Assembly: GCF_000691525.1 (NCBI RefSeq)
Contig: NZ_JMDW01000022.1
Location: 34,019 to 98,018, forward strand
Source: Mycolicibacterium neoaurum ATCC 25795
Lineage (GTDB): Bacteria; Actinomycetota; Actinomycetes; Mycobacteriales; Mycobacteriaceae
Length of the DNA: 64,000 nucleotides
Reading direction: 5' to 3'
The position numbers were made by a program, and so were the translations under genes. Shown one piece after another: positions 1 through 7,012 of the stretch (the stretch's first letter is position 1; each line of letters opens with the position of its first letter). The notes beneath the pieces were generated by a model that made no database searches, was not told the origin of the DNA, and was given only the letters and a program-made list of their open reading frames with translations.

Positions 1-2
1 CG

Positions 3-155
3 ACCCTCGACGGTTTCCGGGCTGCCCTGATCGTCGCCGCCGCGGTCTCGGCCGTGTCTGCGGTGGGCGCGCTGCTGATACCCGCGGTGCGCCCGACGGT
101 GGCTACAGAGCGAACCGCTTCTTCACGTCTTGGGTCTGGAAGTGCTCGACGATGA
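3..155 (+). CDS. C-terminal end of a membrane transporter (partial)
   Basis: An open frame enters from the left edge and stops with TGA at 153-155. It reads one hydrophobic helix (residues about 7-30, rich in Ala, Val and Leu) followed by a short basic tail. This is the typical end of an MFS-type permease, but only about 50 residues are visible, so the family is a guess. The last 53 bp overlap the end of the convergent gene at 103-456. Confidence 0.45.
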   Translation, partial: TLDGFRAALIVAAAVSAVSAVGALLIPAVRPTVATERTASSRLGSGSARR

Positions 156-456
156 GGCCCAACACGGGCACGGTGCCGGAGATCAGGGTGCCCAGCGTGC
201 GGCCCAACGGCCAGCGCACCTTGACGGCCAGGTTCGCCGTGGCGATCAGGTAGGCGAAGTACACCCAGCCGTGTACGACCGCGATCCAGCTCAGCGAGTC
301 GTCGTTGAAGCCGTACTTCATGACCATCTCGTAGCACAACGCGATCAGCCACAGGCCGGTCGTCCACGCGAGTACCCGGTAGCTCGCCAGCGCCTTCTGG
401 ATGGAGGGCAGCGGAACAGCGGGGGTTCGGGTTTCCTGGCTTTCGGGGGTGCTCAT
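103..456 (-). CDS. DUF3817 family small integral membrane protein
   Basis: This 117-residue protein has a short polar N-terminus and three hydrophobic segments (about residues 27-46, 57-76 and 87-104). The pattern GLWLIALCYEMVMKYG followed by VVHGWVYFAYL is typical of the DUF3817 family, common in actinobacteria and without known function. It starts with ATG inside the stop of the upstream gene (ATGA overlap at 453-456), so the two are probably cotranscribed and translationally coupled. Confidence 0.8.
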   Translation of the reverse strand: MSTPESQETRTPAVPLPSIQKALASYRVLAWTTGLWLIALCYEMVMKYGFNDDSLSWIAVVHGWVYFAYLIATANLAVKVRWPLGRTLGTLISGTVPVLGLIVEHFQTQDVKKRFAL

Positions 457-839
457 CTGGTGTTCCTGTCCTCGGGGGTGTCCGCTTTGGCCAACTCGGC
501 CAGGTAGGCGTTGTATTCGCGCAGGGTGGGGTCGTCATCGACGGTCGACGCGGCGGCCGGACGCTCGGGGAGCAGGCCGGCGGGGATCTCGGTGGCGCGG
601 CTGGTGTCCGCGGGCTCCTCGTAGGTCGGTGGCGCGTCCTCCAGCCTGACGAACTTGTAGTAGGCGTAGACGCAGAAGGCGGCGAACATCGGCCATTGCA
701 GGGCGTATCCCAGGTTCAGGAACGTGCCCGAGTTCGATTCGTAGCGGGTCCACTGCCACCAGGCCAGCAGCATGCAGCCGGTGGCACCGACGGTGGCCAG
801 CGCGATGAGCGCCGGTCTCCTACGTCGTGTAGTGGACAT
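453..839 (-). CDS. Conserved actinobacterial membrane protein, unknown function
   Basis: This 128-residue protein begins with a basic stretch (TTRRRRPA). It has two hydrophobic helices, about residues 9-28 and 41-62, and a polar, acidic C-terminal tail that ends in a predicted helix (REYNAYLAELAKAD). I do not recognise a named domain. It is the first gene of a two-gene unit with the DUF3817 gene, which it overlaps by 4 bp. The pairing suggests a common membrane role, but nothing in the sequence shows what it is. Confidence 0.7.
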   Translation of the reverse strand: MSTTRRRRPALIALATVGATGCMLLAWWQWTRYESNSGTFLNLGYALQWPMFAAFCVYAYYKFVRLEDAPPTYEEPADTSRATEIPAGLLPERPAAASTVDDDPTLREYNAYLAELAKADTPEDRNTR

Positions 840-864
840 GGGTCAACTTTACCGCCCGCCGGTC

Positions 865-1593
865 TCAGGTCTTGGGCCCGATGAACTGGTCGAGTCGTGC
901 GGTCGCCGCCTTGCGATATACGGCGATGACGTAGCGACTGTTCTGGGTCCACGGGATGCCGAGCCGATCGAGGGCCGCGCAGAAGAGATTGCGGATATCG
1001 GTCGAGTGGTTGGTGAAGTGATAGCGGATGCTGGCGACCCCGCGATCGTTGGCGACCACCCGACACCCGTCGCTGTGGATGAGGCCACGGACGAACTCCT
1101 CGGTGGCGGCGTCGACATGGGCCTGTTGCCACGGCTCCAGGACGATCGGACGAAGGTGCTTGCGGCCGGGAGCATGCTGCGGAAACACACACGGCCAGTG
1201 CTTGGAGTACAGACCGACCACCACGTAGTTGCTCTTCTGTTTCGCCACGTGCGCGTGCTGACCGGGCATAAGGGCGTCAATGGCAAGCCGACAGCTTTCG
1301 ATGATGTCGGGATACCTCGTATCCAGCGCAATGCGCAGGCGCCACACGCGGCCCATGCGTGAGATGCAGCCATCCCCGAGGTAGAGGCCGAGCAGGTATG
1401 CGTAATGGACGGAGGGAAGAGTTGAGTAATCGTGTGCCGTGCAGTCGGACGGCTCGACAAAGCGTCGCGGCGGCCGATTTCGCCACTGCAGCACAGTGGT
1501 CCGGGGCACCCCGGTTGCGCGCGATATCGCACAGTCGTTCATCCCCGCATCGACGAGTCGTCGGACTTGTATGAAGTCGTCCTGCGTGCGCAT
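865..1593 (-). CDS. Free-standing LAGLIDADG homing-endonuclease-like protein with N-terminal HTH
   Basis: This 242-residue protein starts with a resolvase/transposase-like helix-turn-helix (about residues 5-35, AISRATGVPRTTVLQW). Two LAGLIDADG-type motifs follow: LLGLYLGDGCIS near residue 70 and VRGLIHSDGCRV near residue 160. Two motifs in one chain is the monomeric homing-endonuclease layout, and both motifs keep their acidic residue. I place the start at the ATG at 1593, 16 codons inside the longest frame, because a strong GAGGGGGG ribosome site lies just upstream. There is no intein or intron around it. It lies divergent from the tRNA-Leu gene, 85 bp away. It could act as an endonuclease or have been recruited as a DNA-binding regulator. 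Confidence 0.8.
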   Translation of the reverse strand: MRTQDDFIQVRRLVDAGMNDCAISRATGVPRTTVLQWRNRPPRRFVEPSDCTAHDYSTLPSVHYAYLLGLYLGDGCISRMGRVWRLRIALDTRYPDIIESCRLAIDALMPGQHAHVAKQKSNYVVVGLYSKHWPCVFPQHAPGRKHLRPIVLEPWQQAHVDAATEEFVRGLIHSDGCRVVANDRGVASIRYHFTNHSTDIRNLFCAALDRLGIPWTQNSRYVIAVYRKAATARLDQFIGPKT

Positions 1594-1678
1594 AACGAAG
1601 CCCCCCTCGTTGATGACGACGCTAGGGCAGACGTCCGACAAAACTCCCCTGGTGCGAGGCGGTAGTCTGACCGGTAGA

Positions 1679-1762
1679 GCGCGAGTGGCGAAATGGCATA
1701 CGCGATGGCTTTAGGTGCCATTGTCTTCGGACGTGGGGGTTCGAGTCCCCCCTCGCGCACCA
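1679..1762 (+). tRNA. tRNA-Leu (anticodon UAG), CCA encoded
   Basis: The acceptor stem GCGCGAG (1679-1685) pairs with CTCGCGC (1752-1758), followed by discriminator A and an encoded CCA. The anticodon stem ATGGC/GCCAT encloses the loop TTTAGGT, giving anticodon TAG (reads CUA and other CUN codons). A class II variable arm, GTC-TTCG-GAC, and a T arm GGGGG-TTCGAGT-CCCCC are present. All stems are perfect, so the gene is intact. Confidence 0.97.
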
Positions 1763-1817
1763 CAGAACTGAAGTCGTTGGCCCTGGGCGTTCTCGCAAAC
1801 CAGAGCGGTTGACACGC

Positions 1818-2762
1818 TCATCCCTGCACGAGAACGTGAATCGGATGGCGGGGATCTTCGGGGCAGCTGAAGATCTGAACATCCCCGCCACGGCCGACCA
1901 CCAGCCCCGTCGGTTGGTCCGAGTCGATGTCCGATCCGAGACCATCTTGAACGCTCCATGTCCTTGCGCCGTGTCCTCGTTCGTAGGTGTCGAGGCAGAT
2001 GAGGAGTTCACGAGGGGTGCCGCAGTCCGGGCACGGGATGGCATATGGATCCATGGCGTGCCACTTCGGCCAGCCCCCTACCTTGCAACCCGGTGCCACC
2101 GACAAGTCGTCTGCATAGTTCAGATCGAGTCCCCATCCTGCGTCCTCTATCGTCCCTATTCGATCCCACAGCGCGTCTGGGAGGTCCAGCGGATACTCGG
2201 GCACCACCTCAGGATGGAGTGCACACGGGCGAGGGATGCATTCTGGCTCGAAATCGACGGGTGGTGCCGGGGTGGCTGCGACAGCGGACAGCGCCGCCGA
2301 GTTGCGCCACAGGAGCGTGATCGCGGGCGCATAGGCGTCGGGCTGGCCGGGTACGTGTGCGTGGATCACCGGGCACCAGAGCAGCTGCAACAGATCGGCG
2401 TCATCGGGAAAGCGAATGGTCGGTGCGTCGGACGCGAACAACTGCAGTACCGGAATCAGTGAGTTGGGAGCGGCGTGCAAGTGCTGATATTCGGGCTCGG
2501 ACCCGAGAGTGTCGAGATTCCAATGGAAGTAGGGAGCGGTACACGTCGGCCATGGTTCCGCGCGTGGCCACAGCATCGGTCCGCCGATCGAACTCTGTTG
2601 TGCCGCCGGCACTGCCGGGCGGGGGTGCAGTCGGGTGGTGGAGCGAGCGAACCGCGCGAGCTCAGGAACGAATCGGGCGACGTCGACGGGACGCGGCGGG
2701 GTGATGTAGTTGCCGTTCGGAATGCTCGGTCTTAGGTGCATCGCTTGGTCAGTATGGATCAC
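1818..2762 (-). CDS. DUF1963 (YwqG-like) protein
   Basis: This is a soluble protein of about 314 residues. The pattern IGGPMLWPRAEPWPTC, a central LQLLWCPVIH block and a late WGLDLNYADDLSVAPGCKVGGW region followed by PCPDCGTPRELLICLD fit the DUF1963/YwqG family of unknown function. The start is uncertain: GTG at 2762 or ATG at 2741, neither with a clear ribosome site. The reading frame is open throughout and its codon third positions are GC rich, so it is a real gene. It has no obvious functional partner nearby. Confidence 0.7.
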   Translation of the reverse strand: MIHTDQAMHLRPSIPNGNYITPPRPVDVARFVPELARFARSTTRLHPRPAVPAAQQSSIGGPMLWPRAEPWPTCTAPYFHWNLDTLGSEPEYQHLHAAPNSLIPVLQLFASDAPTIRFPDDADLLQLLWCPVIHAHVPGQPDAYAPAITLLWRNSAALSAVAATPAPPVDFEPECIPRPCALHPEVVPEYPLDLPDALWDRIGTIEDAGWGLDLNYADDLSVAPGCKVGGWPKWHAMDPYAIPCPDCGTPRELLICLDTYERGHGARTWSVQDGLGSDIDSDQPTGLVVGRGGDVQIFSCPEDPRHPIHVLVQG

Positions 2763-2881
2763 CGATAGTGATCGGTGTCATCTCGGCTTAGCATGGCTGT
2801 ACAAGATTCAGCGAATGATGCCGATGCGAAAGCTTTTCGGACCTTTGCCAGGCTGCACCGACCGGCAGGAGAAGCCAAGCG

Positions 2882-3254
2882 ATGTCGCTCTACCTTCGCT
2901 ATGAATCGGCGGTGGCGAACAGTTGCGGCAACCACACCGGGGTTTTCGGACTGGCGAAATCGCATCGTCTCAGCCCGCGCGATCGAGCATGGTGGCGGGA
3001 AAGCAACGACTGGCTCAATGCCGCCTACCCAGACCCGGCGACAGTCGATCCAACGCTGTTCGACCGCACCCTCAACCCCCTTGACCACCTGCTGGTTCAA
3101 GGCCGATGCAAGAGATGTGCTTGAGCGAGTCCACGGATACTTGGCACTCCTCGACCGTTACGACGTCGCGTGGAGAGCGCGGCAGCCGGACGATCCAGGG
3201 CTCATCCTGTACGACGATGACGTTCAGGTCGTCGTATGTACCCGCCGCTTCTGA
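2882..3254 (+). pseudogene. Small conserved protein gene with a frameshift (unknown function)
   Basis: Translation from ATG 2882 (ribosome site GGAGAAG upstream) gives a good N-terminus, with WWRESNDWLNAAYPDPATVD and FDRTLNP. It then runs into an early stop at 3124. In the next frame the protein continues as TTCWFKADARDVLERVHGYL and ends with ILYDDDVQVVVC at 3254. The switch falls at a run of five C (3076-3080); four C would give one chain of about 123 residues. So this is a frameshifted gene, or one base is a sequence error. I recall similar small actinobacterial proteins of unknown function, but give no family name. Confidence 0.6.
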
Positions 3255-3265
3255 GAACGCGTGTG

Positions 3266-3994
3266 ATGGAGGAGTTTGGATTGATCGGCGATGATCGCGT
3301 CTGGGTCGGACAGCCCTCTGAATTGCAGTTCGAAAGGGGTGACGGGCCACGCGTAGCGCATGAAGAGGCGCAGGCAGCCGATCGATTATTCGATGCCGCC
3401 ACCCGCCGGAATCCAGGACTCTTCGACGGTCCGCTGGTGCTGGTCGAGCGCTGCTCGTTGGAAGCCATATCGAGTCGGATGGTCGTGTGGTGGTCGCCGA
3501 GCACCTACCGAACGCTGGCGCTGAGACGGTTTGGGCATCGCATCTCCACACTGTTCGTGACTGTCCTCGTGCCCACATTCGGGGGAAAGGTGCTTGTCGG
3601 GCGAGCCGGTCCGCTCACGGCGAAGGCAGGGCTCTGGCAGTTTCCCGGAGGTTCCGTGACACCGCCGCCGACCGGCGCGCCACTGGATATCGACCATCTC
3701 GCGACCGAGGCTTCGCGCGAACTGCTGGAAGAAACCGGGCTGTGGCGGGAGCCCCGAACCCTGAAGTTGTGGGCCGTATGCCGCGGCGACCATCACAATG
3801 TGGGCATGTGCTTCCGGGCCGCCGATATGGACGTTCGTGAGTTGGCCGATGTGCGCGACTTCGTCACAAACTGCGACGAGCCCGAGTTCGACCAGCTGGC
3901 CGCGGTGCGCACCGGTACCGAACTTGCCGCGCTTGGTCGGAGTGTCGATTACGTGGAGCCGTGCCTGCGTTTATATCGGTCAGAATCTGGCTGA
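3266..3994 (+). CDS. Nudix hydrolase
   Basis: This 242-residue protein carries a Nudix domain in its C-terminal part. The core signature RELLEETGL lies near residues 149-157, downstream of LWQFPGGSV; the loop between the first glycines and the REUxEExGU core is longer than usual. Nudix enzymes cleave nucleoside-diphosphate-linked compounds with Mg2+ held by the REUxEE glutamates, all present here. The N-terminal 100 residues are not assignable. ATG 3266 is preferred, 11 nt after the stop of the frameshifted gene upstream. The substrate cannot be told. Confidence 0.8.
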   Translation: MEEFGLIGDDRVWVGQPSELQFERGDGPRVAHEEAQAADRLFDAATRRNPGLFDGPLVLVERCSLEAISSRMVVWWSPSTYRTLALRRFGHRISTLFVTVLVPTFGGKVLVGRAGPLTAKAGLWQFPGGSVTPPPTGAPLDIDHLATEASRELLEETGLWREPRTLKLWAVCRGDHHNVGMCFRAADMDVRELADVRDFVTNCDEPEFDQLAAVRTGTELAALGRSVDYVEPCLRLYRSESG

Positions 3995-4052
3995 AACGTT
4001 CGGGCTCCCCATCACCAAAGCCCGTGGTCGTGAGTGTCGACAGACGACGCCG

Positions 4053-4880
4053 TCAGTCCACCGCCGCAGTGGTGCTGAAGATCGGCCAACATATCTCGGT
4101 GGCCGTGAACGCTGTCGGTTCTGCCAGAGTGCTGCCGATGTAGTGCTCGCGGATCGGTCCCTGGCCACTGATCAGGTGCTCGTTGACATAGATCCCCAAC
4201 GCGGCGTAACTGCGGTCGATGCCGTCGTGACCCCCCTTATGGGTGAGTACCGCGAATTCGGACTTCGGCAGGGTGGTGGCATCGATTCCCTCGGGAGGTT
4301 CCGCCGATGCCGGTGCGGGCACGAACATCGTTGCGCTGCCCCGCTGTTCGAGGAACAGTGCTCGTTCATAGAGGCCGCCCGGGCTCACCGCGGTCGGCGT
4401 ACCCATGGCCGCCGCGACGGCAGTTCGCAGTTGCTGCAGCGATGCCGAGAACCAATCGTCGATATCGGAGACATCGATGGTGCCGCCGACCGACCACACG
4501 GTCAGCGGTGATTCCTGACGCACGGCAACCTCTGCCGGAGGCTTGACGGGGGAGAGCAATTCACGCAGCGCACCGACGGTGTCTCGGGTCTGCTGCAGTT
4601 GCGCTTCCATCTGTTCGAGATGGGTGGTGATGATCTCGGTGCGGGCGATGGCATCCTCGGTGCTCAACAGTGCCTTGATATCGGGAATGGACATGCCCAG
4701 GGATCGGAATCGGCGGATGATGTGCGCGTGATCGACCTGGCTGGTGTCATAGAAGCGGTAGCCGGTGTAGGGGTCGATGTGGGCGGGTTCGAGGATGCCG
4801 ATGTCGTGATAGTGGCGCAGTGCCTTCCTGCTCAGACTCGTCATCACCGCGAAGTCACCGATCGAGACCTGTGCGCCCAC
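4053..4880 (-). CDS. MerR-family regulator with C-terminal effector-binding domain
   Basis: This 275-residue protein begins with a MerR winged helix (residues about 4-72: IGDFAVMTSLSRKALRHYHD and YTGYRFYDTSQV), then a coiled dimerisation helix (about 85-110). A GyrI/BltR-type effector-binding domain fills the rest. The start is the GTG at 4880, which has AGGAGG six bases upstream; the longer frame reads through the promoter. It is divergent from the 5019 gene, and both promoters carry dyads between MerR-type boxes. It probably controls itself and the divergent pair in response to a small molecule. Confidence 0.85.
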   Translation of the reverse strand: MGAQVSIGDFAVMTSLSRKALRHYHDIGILEPAHIDPYTGYRFYDTSQVDHAHIIRRFRSLGMSIPDIKALLSTEDAIARTEIITTHLEQMEAQLQQTRDTVGALRELLSPVKPPAEVAVRQESPLTVWSVGGTIDVSDIDDWFSASLQQLRTAVAAAMGTPTAVSPGGLYERALFLEQRGSATMFVPAPASAEPPEGIDATTLPKSEFAVLTHKGGHDGIDRSYAALGIYVNEHLISGQGPIREHYIGSTLAEPTAFTATEICWPIFSTTAAVD

Positions 4881-4934
4881 AGCGTCCTCCTCTATCGTCG
4901 GCCGCCCACATGGCGGACAAGGCCATCTTGATGG

Positions 4935-4956
4935 TTGCCCGTGGGGCAAGGTCAAG
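4935..4956 (-). promoter_or_regulatory. MerR-type promoter/operator of the merR-like gene
   Basis: A perfect 6-3-6 inverted repeat TTGCCC-GTG-GGGCAA (4935-4949) lies next to a TTGACC -35 box read on the minus strand (4951-4956). A dyad just downstream of TTGACC is the classic MerR-family arrangement, where the regulator twists an over-long spacer. It lies 55-76 bases upstream of the regulator start. Confidence 0.65.
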
Positions 4957-4981
4957 GCCGCGGCGCGATATCGACAACGGC

Positions 4982-5002
4982 TTGACTTTCCCCTAACGGG
5001 AA
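4982..5002 (+). promoter_or_regulatory. Second MerR-type operator, facing the NTF2/SDR pair
   Basis: TTGACT (4982-4987, overlapping TTGAC read as a -35 box) is followed by the dyad TTCCC-CTAAC-GGGAA (4988-5002). The layout mirrors the operator of the divergent regulator gene at 4935-4956. It lies 17 bases upstream of the ATG at 5019. Confidence 0.5.
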
Positions 5003-5018
5003 GCCCGACGGTGGTGTC

Positions 5019-5360
5019 ATGACCACAACCGAATGGGATGCACTCCCAGACCCCGTAAAGACGTTCATGACCACCCACGCCACCCCGGAGGACGGCCGAG
5101 CGGTCGACACCTTCACCGCCGACGCCGTGGTGACCGACGAGGGCCGCGATTACACGGGCCGCGATGAGATCGGTGCCTGGTTGACCGCATCGGCCGGTGA
5201 GTTCACCTACACCTCAGAGTTCGTCGGAGCGAGGACGACCGACACCGGTGTTGACGTGACTCAGCATCTGGAGGGCGACTTCCCCGGTGGCGTCGTCGAC
5301 CTGCACTTCCGCTTCACCGTCGACGGCGAGTCGATCAGCCGGTTGGTGTGTGAGCCATGA
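5019..5360 (+). CDS. NTF2/SnoaL-like small protein
   Basis: This 113-residue protein shows the SnoaL/NTF2 pattern: an N-terminal helix, FTADAVVTDEGRDYTGRDEI, and strands that end in VDLHFRFTVDGESISRL. The fold makes a cone-shaped pocket used by isomerases, dehydratases or binding proteins; no catalytic residue can be assigned. It overlaps the downstream SDR by ATGA, so both are one operon. The MerR-type promoter upstream suggests induction by a compound that the pair handles. Confidence 0.75.
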   Translation: MTTTEWDALPDPVKTFMTTHATPEDGRAVDTFTADAVVTDEGRDYTGRDEIGAWLTASAGEFTYTSEFVGARTTDTGVDVTQHLEGDFPGGVVDLHFRFTVDGESISRLVCEP

Positions 5361-6196
5361 GCAGGCGGTGGTTCATCACCGGCGGGACGCCCGGCAACTT
5401 CGGAATGGCCTTCGCCGAGGCGGCGCTGGAGGCGGGGGACCGCGTGACGATCACGTCCCGGCGCCCGCAGGAATTGTCGGACTGGGCCGATCAGTATGGG
5501 GATCGGGTTCTCGTGGTCCCGCTGGAACTCACCGATGCCGCGCAGGTGCAGCGCGCGGTGCAAGCCGCCGAGGAGCGGTTCGGCGGTATCGACGTGTTGG
5601 TCAACAATGCCGGCCGCGGTTGGTACGGATCGATCGAGGGCATGGACGAGTCCGCATTGCGGGCGATGTTCGAATTGAACTTCTTCGCAGTGCTTTCCGT
5701 GACGCGTGCGGTGTTGCCGGGGATGCGTGCCCGCGGAAACGGATGGATCATCAACGTCTCCTCGGTGGCAGGCCTGGTGTCGGCAGTCGGGTTCGGCTAC
5801 TACAGCGCGACGAAGTTCGCCATCGAGGCGGTCACCGACGCGCTGCGTGCCGAGGTCGCCGGGCAGGGCATCTCGGTGTTGGCGGTGGAACCGGGCGCCT
5901 TTCGCACGAACGCCTACGCCGGATTCGCCAACGAGCCGGTCGCCGAACCGATTTCGGAGTATCACGACATGCTCCAGCAGGTTCGTGCGACCTTCGTCGA
6001 GATGGACGGTGTTCAGCCAGGTGATCCACATCGCGGTGCCCGTGTGGTGATCGCCGCAATGGCTCAGGACCCGCCGCCTCGGCGTCTGGTGCTGGGCAAC
6101 GGTGGATATGAGGCTGTGATCGATGCGCTGGAGCAGACCTTGGCAGAGCTGCGCAGAAACGAAACGCTTTCTCGTAGCGCCGATTTCCCCGACTGA
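5357..6196 (+). CDS. Short-chain dehydrogenase/reductase
   Basis: This is a classical SDR of 279 residues. The cofactor motif is slightly altered (TGGTPGNFGMAF in place of TGxxxGIG), the NNAG motif reads VLVNNAGRGWYG, and the catalytic Ser-Tyr-Lys set is complete (INVSSVAGLVS, then YYSATKFA). SDRs of this size oxidise alcohols or reduce ketones with NAD(P)(H). It is translationally coupled to the NTF2-like gene. The substrate is unknown. Confidence 0.85.
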   Translation: MSRRWFITGGTPGNFGMAFAEAALEAGDRVTITSRRPQELSDWADQYGDRVLVVPLELTDAAQVQRAVQAAEERFGGIDVLVNNAGRGWYGSIEGMDESALRAMFELNFFAVLSVTRAVLPGMRARGNGWIINVSSVAGLVSAVGFGYYSATKFAIEAVTDALRAEVAGQGISVLAVEPGAFRTNAYAGFANEPVAEPISEYHDMLQQVRATFVEMDGVQPGDPHRGARVVIAAMAQDPPPRRLVLGNGGYEAVIDALEQTLAELRRNETLSRSADFPD

Positions 6197-6216
6197 GGGG
6201 TATGCCCGTGACGGGT

Positions 6217-6603
6217 TCAGGCGGTCTGCTGGATCTGGATGAGGTTGCCGCAGGTGTCGTCGAGCACGGCCGTGGTGACCGGCCCCATGCTCACCGGTTC
6301 TTGGGTGAACGACACGCCCATCTCGCTCAGTCGGTGGTGCTCGGCATGGACGTCGTCGACGGCGAATGCCGTGAACGGGATGCCGTCGGCGGCCAGCGCC
6401 TCCTTGAACGGCCGAACCGCAGGGTGTTCGTCGGGTTCGAGGACGAGTTCGGTGCCGCCCTGATCCTCCGGCGACACCACGGTGATCCACCGGTGGTCAC
6501 CCATCGGCACATCATGTTTCGGTCGGAATCCGAGGACTTCGGTGTAGAACCGCAGCGCCTTGTCCTGATCGTCTACGAAAACGCTGGCCAATGTGATTCT
6601 CAC
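6217..6603 (-). CDS. VOC (glyoxalase/bleomycin-resistance) superfamily protein
   Basis: This 128-residue protein has two beta-alpha-beta-beta-beta units. The first reads VFVDDQDKALRFYTEVLGF, the second starts near FAVDDVHAEHHRLSEMGV, and the C-terminus has VLDDTCGNLIQI with a metal-type Asn/Gln end in place of the common Glu. I use the GTG at 6603, which overlaps the stop of the ArsR gene (GTGA). That coupling is the usual ArsR-VOC arrangement, in which the VOC protein is the target of the regulator. Confidence 0.85.
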   Translation of the reverse strand: MRITLASVFVDDQDKALRFYTEVLGFRPKHDVPMGDHRWITVVSPEDQGGTELVLEPDEHPAVRPFKEALAADGIPFTAFAVDDVHAEHHRLSEMGVSFTQEPVSMGPVTTAVLDDTCGNLIQIQQTA

Positions 6604-6923
6604 GGTGATCCTTTCCGTGCTGTCGAACGGGTATCGGGCTTGTCGAGCCATCGCTCGACGATCGTTATGAGCGGAGTTGTGTCGAGGTCATGAAGTTTGT
6701 AACGACCTTCACGTCTGGTCTTCACCAGACCGGCCTCTTCCAGGACATCCAGATGCTGCGAAATCGCCTGTCGTGACGAGCCGAGTCCATGCTTGGACGC
6801 CAGCCGTGCGCAGATCTCGAAGAGGGTCTGCCCGTCGCGTTCGGTCAGTTCGTCGAGGATTGTGCGGCGTGTGGGATCTGCCAGTGCCTTGAAGACATCA
6901 CCCACCCACCGAATGTTATGCAA
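6600..6923 (-). CDS. ArsR-family transcriptional regulator
   Basis: This 107-residue winged-helix protein shows FKALADPTRRTILDEL at the start, the recognition helix SSRQAISQHLDVLEEAGLV and the wing TRREGRYKLHDLD. It has no cysteine pair of the metal-sensing type, so it is likely not a metal sensor. It belongs to the ArsR subgroup that pairs with SRPBCC or VOC proteins, and it is coupled to the VOC gene by 4 bp. Confidence 0.9.
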   Translation of the reverse strand: MHNIRWVGDVFKALADPTRRTILDELTERDGQTLFEICARLASKHGLGSSRQAISQHLDVLEEAGLVKTRREGRYKLHDLDTTPLITIVERWLDKPDTRSTARKGSP

Positions 6924-7012
6924 GCGGCCACTTGCATGTCAACGCCCTGAATCGCTCCACCCCACACGGACTACCTTTCGGTGCTGGTGAATCGAATTCG
7001 CACGCCCTCCGA

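Noticed and set aside
1679..2762. Genomic island or prophage inserted at tRNA-Leu
   Set aside because: No integrase and no second copy of the tRNA 3' end were seen in the window.
5261..6490. Minus-strand frame of about 400 codons opposite the SDR gene
   Set aside because: The SDR on the plus strand has a complete catalytic set; the opposite frame overlaps two real genes and has no motif.
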